Positions 16,726 to 20,303 of a DNA stretch of 20,303 nucleotides are shown one piece after another. This DNA comes from an uncultured Bacilli bacterium. Lineage in GTDB: Bacteria > Bacillota_I > Bacilli_A > RF39 > UBA660. The notes under the pieces were generated by a model. That model saw nothing but the letters and a program-made list of their open reading frames with translations. It made no database searches and was not told the DNA's origin. Where the stretch lies: the NCBI GenBank assembly GCA_910579535.1, contig CAJTUR010000025.1:1-20303 (forward strand), written 5' to 3'. Positions within the stretch are counted from its first letter, which is position 1, and every line of letters begins with the position of its first letter. A program made the translations under genes and the position numbers.

Positions 16726-17457
16726 ATGAAAAAGGATAAGAAAAAGAGAATAAGAGTTCATTTAAAATTAAAACCTATTTTAATTTTATCTTTTTTTATT
16801 TTAAGTATGAGTCTTTTTTTCTATTATTTAATGGAATTACCTATTAAAAATATTTATATAAATGGGGCAACTTATTTAAAAGATAAAGAAATTATTGAAC
16901 TTTTAGAAATTAAAGATTATCCTAAACTTTTTAAATATACAACTAAATCCTTAGAAAAAAAATTAAAAAACTTAGAACTGGTAAGCGATGTCAAAATTAG
17001 TAAGTATTTAAATGGAACATTAAAAATTAAAATTCAAGAAGCGCGACCTCTTTTTTATAATCGAAGTGATTATTGTTATGTTTTATCAAATGGACAAACA
17101 ACGAATAGCTATGATTTTTCTGGGATTCCTTTTTTAGTGAATTATGTTCCTAATCAAATAATGGAACGTTTTATTAAAGAATTAGAACGGGTTTCTAATG
17201 AAAATTTAATGCTTATAAGTGAAATCGAATACGCTCCTAGTCGAAGTGGAGAAATTGTAATTGATGATACTCGATTTTTATTACGTATGAATGATGGAAA
17301 TGAAGTATATATTAATTTAATTAACATTGATCGATTAAATACTTATCCTTTAATCTATTCCTTGTTTGATGAAAAAGGAATTTTAGAGTTGGATTCTGAT
17401 AATGAACGAGTGGTATTTCGTTCTTATAAAAGTATAGAAGAAAATAGAAGAGAATGA
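16726..17457 (+). CDS. divIB: Cell division protein DivIB/FtsQ
   Basis: A 243-aa bitopic divisome protein. A basic cytoplasmic start (KKDKKKRIR) leads into one membrane helix (about 17-36) and then a POTRA domain (about 38-106) beginning LPIKNIYINGATYLKD, with KIKIQEARP at its end, followed by the beta domain (VLSNGQTTN onward). It organises the septal synthase with FtsL and FtsB/DivIC. ATG 16726 has AAGGTGG 5 nt upstream; a GTG at 16717 would overlap that site. Location after murG is classical. Confidence 0.88.
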   Translation: MKKDKKKRIRVHLKLKPILILSFFILSMSLFFYYLMELPIKNIYINGATYLKDKEIIELLEIKDYPKLFKYTTKSLEKKLKNLELVSDVKISKYLNGTLKIKIQEARPLFYNRSDYCYVLSNGQTTNSYDFSGIPFLVNYVPNQIMERFIKELERVSNENLMLISEIEYAPSRSGEIVIDDTRFLLRMNDGNEVYINLINIDRLNTYPLIYSLFDEKGILELDSDNERVVFRSYKSIEENRRE

Positions 17458-17463
17458 TGTATA

Positions 17464-18099
17464 TTGAAAATAAATTATGATGTTTTGATGCAAAAAGAAA
17501 TGGAAAAATTTAATCATAAAAAAAAGCTTTTATTACATAGCTGTTGTGGTCCTTGTTCTTCGGCAGTTATTTTGAGATTAAAAGATTATTTTGATATTAC
17601 GATTCTTTACTATAATCCTAATATTGAACCAGAGGAAGAATATATTAAAAGAAAAAATGAACAAAAACGTCTTATTCATGAACTGAATTTAGGCATTCAT
17701 TTTAAAGATAGCGATTATGAGCATGAAGCTTTTTTAGAAGCTTCTAAGCATTTAGAAAAAGAACCAGAGGGTGGAGCAAGATGCCATAAATGTTATTATT
17801 TAAGATTACAAAAGACAGGAGAACTTGCTAAAAAAGAAGGCTTTGATTATTTTGGAACGACTTTAACAGTCAGTCCTTATAAAAATAGTGAAGTGATTAA
17901 TTCAATTGGGCTATTGATTGAAAAAGATTTGAATAAGGCTTATTATGAAGAGAATAAAAGTGTTTTGGTTACACGTTTTCTTGTTTCTGATTTTAAAAAA
18001 AGAGAGGGATATAAAAAAAGTATTGAACTTTCTAAGACCTATCATTTGTATCGTCAAGATTATTGTGGGTGTTTGTTTGCAAAAGACGTCGATTCTTAA
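17464..18099 (+). CDS. queH: Epoxyqueuosine reductase QueH
   Basis: A 211-aa member of the DUF208 family, which reduces epoxyqueuosine to queuosine in the anticodon loop of GUN tRNAs. The cysteines expected for its iron-sulfur cluster and redox centre are present: HSCCGPC (C27, C28, C31), RCHKC (C107, C110) and QDYCGC (C201, C203). The start appears to be TTG, 6 nt after the divIB stop, with only a weak ribosome binding site; the N terminus MKINYD fits other family members. Probably the last gene of the murG transcript, since a terminator follows. Confidence 0.92.
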   Translation: MKINYDVLMQKEMEKFNHKKKLLLHSCCGPCSSAVILRLKDYFDITILYYNPNIEPEEEYIKRKNEQKRLIHELNLGIHFKDSDYEHEAFLEASKHLEKEPEGGARCHKCYYLRLQKTGELAKKEGFDYFGTTLTVSPYKNSEVINSIGLLIEKDLNKAYYEENKSVLVTRFLVSDFKKREGYKKSIELSKTYHLYRQDYCGCLFAKDVDS

Positions 18100-18117
18100 G
18101 AAAAGATGTCTTTTTTT
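18081..18117 (+). terminator. Rho-independent terminator after queH
   Basis: AAAAGACGTC (18081-18090) pairs with GATGTCTTTT (18105-18114), including one G-U pair, across a 14-nt loop that can itself fold, and is followed by T residues. It overlaps the queH stop. Confidence 0.75.
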
Positions 18118-18187
18118 ATCGTATTTTAGCATTTTTAATTTATATTATTCGACATGATGTGACAAAATGGTACTTATTATTCGTGAA

Positions 18188-18216
18188 ATGACTTTCTAAA
18201 AAATATTTACTATAAT
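18188..18216 (+). promoter_or_regulatory. Promoter of the DGR target gene
   Basis: ATGACT at 18188-18193 is followed after 17 nt by a perfect TATAAT at 18211-18216. An AGGAGG at 18228-18233 follows, 13 nt before the ATG, which is longer than usual. Confidence 0.6.
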
Positions 18217-18246
18217 CTAGTTATAGTAGGAGGAGTCATAGAGAAT

Positions 18247-19377
18247 ATGAAATTAGAGAAGTTTATAAAAGGTAGTAAAAAAAGAAGTCGAGCTGTTGTT
18301 CTTTCGGCTATTGCAGTATGTTTATTAGCGGCGGGCATTATTCTTTATCGAACGTTTGCGTTTTATGAAGAAAAAAGAGAATTTAATGTTTTGCAAGGAA
18401 GAATTGGAGATTTTGATTATGATGTTAAACTTGCAATTGTAGTAGATGGAGAAAAAGTGGATAAAGTTCCTGAGAGAGGACTTTATAGTGTAGCAAGTAC
18501 TTGTAATGAAGGAGAAGCCTCAGTATGGGATTATAATGCCTGGGCCTTATCAATAGAAAATATTCAAACGAATACAAAATGTAAGGTAACGTTTACATCA
18601 GGACTTAGTAATACAGAGTATAATAAATATATAGAAGCTGGAAAAGCTTTAAGAAGAAACACGTATCGAGGAAAAGACATCACAAGTTATTATAATGATG
18701 GAAGTCTTTATACTATGATAAGTGATGGAACGTTTAAAGATATTTATGTTGGAGATTTTTTTAATGCAAATGGTGTGACCTGGCTCATAGCGGACATCGA
18801 TAATTATTTACATAGTGGAGATCAAGAGTTAACAAAACATCATGCGACCATTATACCAGCAAAGCCTCTAATGAATGTAGGAATGAATGAAACCAATACG
18901 ACTAAAGGTGGGTATTATAATAGTCGAATGGTTCAAGAAACCTTACCAGGATTAGTAGCGGTGGATGGGACGATTGGAAAAGCCTTTGGAACCCATTTGA
19001 TTGAATATCGAAATGTACTTTCAAATAGAGTGAATACAGAAGCCATCAATCAAAGTGGGGGAAGATGGGCTGGTGCTTCAGATGAATGGACATGGTATAC
19101 AAGAAAGATTGATTTAATGAGTGAAGTTAATGTTTATGGAACAACCGTTTGGTCATCATCAGGTTATGATGTAGGAATTGATAATCGTCAATATGCTATT
19201 TTTCAATTAAAACCAGAGTTTATTAATAGCTATGAAAATGTCAGATTTCATTATTGGCTAAAAAGTGTCACTGATGCGTCGGGGTTTGCTTATGTCGGCG
19301 GTTGGGGTGATTCTAGCGCCGGCTGGTATGGCGCGTCTGACGCGAATGCTGTTCGCCCCCGCTTCCTGATCGGTTAA
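18247..19377 (+). CDS. DGR target: membrane-anchored variable protein with C-type-lectin-like tail
   Basis: A 376-aa protein. A basic N terminus (KKRSR) and one helix (about residues 15-34) make it N-terminally anchored, with the rest outside. A Cys-containing domain follows (to about residue 115). The larger C-terminal region (about 165-376) has features common in variable surface proteins: GVTWLIADID, HHATIIPAKPL, NETNTTKGGYYNSRM and AVRPRFLIG at the very end. Residues 340-376 form the variable region, rich in Gly, Ser, Trp, Asp and Tyr and encoded by markedly GC-rich DNA. Similarity to other DGR targets is from memory of the motif pattern. No LPxTG sorting signal. A binding role (cell or ligand recognition) is inferred. 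Confidence 0.8.
   Translation: MKLEKFIKGSKKRSRAVVLSAIAVCLLAAGIILYRTFAFYEEKREFNVLQGRIGDFDYDVKLAIVVDGEKVDKVPERGLYSVASTCNEGEASVWDYNAWALSIENIQTNTKCKVTFTSGLSNTEYNKYIEAGKALRRNTYRGKDITSYYNDGSLYTMISDGTFKDIYVGDFFNANGVTWLIADIDNYLHSGDQELTKHHATIIPAKPLMNVGMNETNTTKGGYYNSRMVQETLPGLVAVDGTIGKAFGTHLIEYRNVLSNRVNTEAINQSGGRWAGASDEWTWYTRKIDLMSEVNVYGTTVWSSSGYDVGIDNRQYAIFQLKPEFINSYENVRFHYWLKSVTDASGFAYVGGWGDSSAGWYGASDANAVRPRFLIG
19264..19374 (+). repeat. DGR variable region (VR)
   Basis: The last 37 sense codons of the target gene. This stretch aligns with 20110-20208 downstream, sharing GGTTTGCTTATGTC at 19283-19296, a TGG...ATGGCGCGTC block and GTTCGCCCC near the end. Between these blocks, differences fall mainly on codons that are A-rich in the downstream copy. 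The final CGC TTC CTG ATC is the fixed hydrophobic end typical of lectin-fold VRs. Local GC content is far above the gene average. Confidence 0.7.
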
Positions 19378-19415
19378 TCCTCAAATCTGACCCCCTTGTG
19401 GGGTCTTGAGGATTA
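19375..19415 (+). promoter_or_regulatory. Nested hairpin at the VR 3' end
   Basis: A perfect 10-bp outer stem, TAATCCTCAA (19375-19384) with TTGAGGATTA (19406-19415), encloses a 6-bp GACCCC/GGGGTC stem (19389-19394 with 19400-19405), a 4-nt bulge and a 5-nt loop. It begins on the stop codon of the target gene. No T-run follows, so it is not a standard terminator. In characterised DGRs a hairpin or cruciform just downstream of the VR promotes retrohoming; that role is assigned here by position. Confidence 0.7.
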
Positions 19416-19435
19416 AAAAGAGAAGGAGGAATGTG

Positions 19436-19996
19436 ATGAGTGTTGTAAAAAGTAAGAGAAAACTGTCAACGATGGAGTTTTTTCATAACGCTCTTCTGTT
19501 AAGAAAGAGCGTTACGGAACTTTTGATGCGAGATTTTGGTGTAAAAGGGTTCAAGAGAAATATCAAATTTGTAGGTAGTGTTGAACATTTTGAACCAGAA
19601 GATAAAATTTTGATGGAAGAAGTGTTTGAAAAATATAATATGGGGAGATGTTTTGAGGATGAGTATCCTGATTGGTTGATTGAAAAAGAAAGAATCTATT
19701 TTTTGGATATCTTGCGAAGCTTGATTAAAAATATTGTGAAAGCGAATACAATTTATCCAGTTAATATGAATGAATATAAAGAGAGAAGAAGTTATCAAAA
19801 TAATGCTATTGGAGATTGTGAAGATCTTCTTCAAGAAATGCAATATATGATTTCAATTGTACCTGTAGATGCTGAGAAATATATGCAATATGTAGAAATC
19901 ATTGAAAAAGAAATTGCTCTTTTGAAAGGTTGGCGAAAAGGAGATAATAAAATAGCCAGTCGATTAGAAAAGACGAAAGAAGAGTCGAAAGACTAA
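19436..19996 (+). CDS. avd: Avd-like DGR accessory protein (four-helix bundle)
   Basis: A 186-aa helical, basic protein. A strong AGGAGG (19424-19429) lies 6 nt before ATG 19436, fixing the start. Helices are suggested around residues 10-33, 55-68, 83-105, 120-142 and 146-165. The tail IALLKGWRKGDNKI and the ERRSYQNNAIGDCEDLLQEM region are features I associate with Firmicutes accessory proteins placed between a DGR target and its template. Phage Avd is a pentameric four-helix bundle of about 128 aa that binds the reverse transcriptase and template RNA; this one is longer by about 58 residues. It could also be classed as a generic S23-like four-helix protein, but its position argues for the DGR role. 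Confidence 0.7.
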   Translation: MSVVKSKRKLSTMEFFHNALLLRKSVTELLMRDFGVKGFKRNIKFVGSVEHFEPEDKILMEEVFEKYNMGRCFEDEYPDWLIEKERIYFLDILRSLIKNIVKANTIYPVNMNEYKERRSYQNNAIGDCEDLLQEMQYMISIVPVDAEKYMQYVEIIEKEIALLKGWRKGDNKIASRLEKTKEESKD

Positions 19997-20019
19997 AAAT
20001 AGTGGTATGTAGTAGTGGT

Positions 20020-20074
20020 AATCCGTTTCAAGAATATATGAATGAAGTATGATTCAATTTGATACGGATTTTTT
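20020..20074 (+). terminator. Long hairpin with T-run between avd and the template-like repeat
   Basis: AATCCGT (20020-20026) pairs with ACGGATT (20064-20070). The stem continues with TCAA/TTGA and GAAT/ATTC inside and is followed by six T. It resembles a terminator for avd. It could equally be a structured leader of the template RNA, because it sits where DGR RNAs fold upstream of the template. Confidence 0.5.
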
Positions 20075-20109
20075 GTGTTCAAAAATATTGGATAAAATTT
20101 GAAATCTTT

Positions 20110-20208
20110 GGTGTCTCTGGTGCGAGTAGGTTTGCTTATGTCCACAGTGGCAGCGATTCCGACAATAACTGGAATGGCGCGTCCAGCACGTTTGGTGTTC
20201 GCCCCTGA
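20110..20208 (+). repeat. Candidate DGR template repeat (TR)
   Basis: Aligned to the VR at an offset of 846 nt without gaps over 20111-20205. In the 63-nt core (20143-20205), 11 of 13 adenines differ from the VR, against 12 of 50 other bases. AAT and AAC codons cluster at 20164-20175, as expected for a template. The non-adenine differences mean it is not a clean cognate template: it may be diverged, belong to another target, or be the tail of a second target gene. The shared 3' block before divergence is only GTTCGCCCC. Confidence 0.55.
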
Positions 20209-20209
20209 T

Positions 20210-20303
20210 TCGATATGTTCATAGATAGTAAGACTATGAGTCGATATGAAAAGGCTCTAGATAATTTAGTGGGGAGAAAAAAATAAACATTAAGAAATTT
20301 TAG
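20210..20303 (+). other. Spacer after the template-like repeat, with repeats; no reverse transcriptase seen
   Basis: TCGATATG occurs twice (20210-20217, 20241-20248), flanking a short inverted repeat TCATAG/CTATGA. A 16-codon frame from ATG 20236 has no recognisable family and stops at a TAA. The window ends here. Confidence 0.4.

Noticed and set aside
17911..18157. Overlapping frames on both strands at the queH 3' end
   Set aside because: They overlap conserved queH cysteine motifs and the terminator; composition is that of shadow frames.
19499..19843. Minus-strand frame opposite avd
   Set aside because: It lies opposite a well-supported gene with a strong ribosome binding site and has no recognisable domain.
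20236..20286. Short ATG frame as the start of the DGR reverse transcriptase
   Set aside because: It stops after 16 codons and shows no reverse-transcriptase N-terminal pattern; shifting frame gives another stop at once.
1..20303. Alternative genetic code with TGA as tryptophan, considered because of the very low GC
   Set aside because: TGA ends several genes at the expected place, including in ATGA overlaps, and Trp codons inside conserved motifs are TGG.

Overview
The window is very A/T-rich, uses TGA as a stop (several genes end in TGA, two inside ATGA overlaps), and has Gram-positive-style ribosome binding sites (AGGAGG, GAGGTG, GGAGG). With a CpsB/C/D tyrosine-phosphorylation module, a PASTA-tailed class B PBP and DivIB, this suggests a low-GC Bacillota, probably an uncultured Bacilli or Erysipelotrichia-like gut lineage. 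The lineage is inferred from gene content and composition only. I see no rRNA, tRNA or CRISPR array.

Layout. 1-1560: a dead insertion sequence whose ISNCY/IS1202-type transposase (minus strand) carries a one-base frameshift and a premature stop. 1689-5960: two tandem copies of a three-gene module (Wzz-like CpsC adaptor, CpsD tyrosine kinase, CpsB PHP phosphatase), each with its own promoter and with a terminator between them. 6031-6144: a tiny membrane or lipoprotein-like ORF that ends in a bidirectional terminator. 6154-7233 (minus): ftsW. 7512-10818: a secreted 143-aa protein followed by an ABC-type export or immunity operon. 10863-11782: an unknown gene split by a T-run frameshift.

11850-17457: part of the dcw peptidoglycan/division cluster: SpoVD/PBP2-like transpeptidase, mraY, a decayed stretch where murD/ftsW would normally lie, murG and divIB. 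17464-18099: queH (queuosine synthesis). FtsW, the class B PBP, MraY, MurG and DivIB together cover lipid I/II synthesis, glycan polymerisation, cross-linking and divisome assembly.

18247-20303: the most interesting part, a diversity-generating retroelement (DGR) cassette. A membrane-anchored protein ends in a GC-rich variable region with a C-type-lectin-like tail. A nested hairpin lies exactly at its stop codon. A four-helix Avd-like accessory protein follows, and then a template-repeat-like segment whose adenines are the positions that most often differ from the variable region. No reverse transcriptase lies inside the window; by the usual gene order it would start just past the right edge. 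The template-like copy also differs at many non-adenine positions, so it may be a diverged or non-cognate template, or a fragment of a second target gene.
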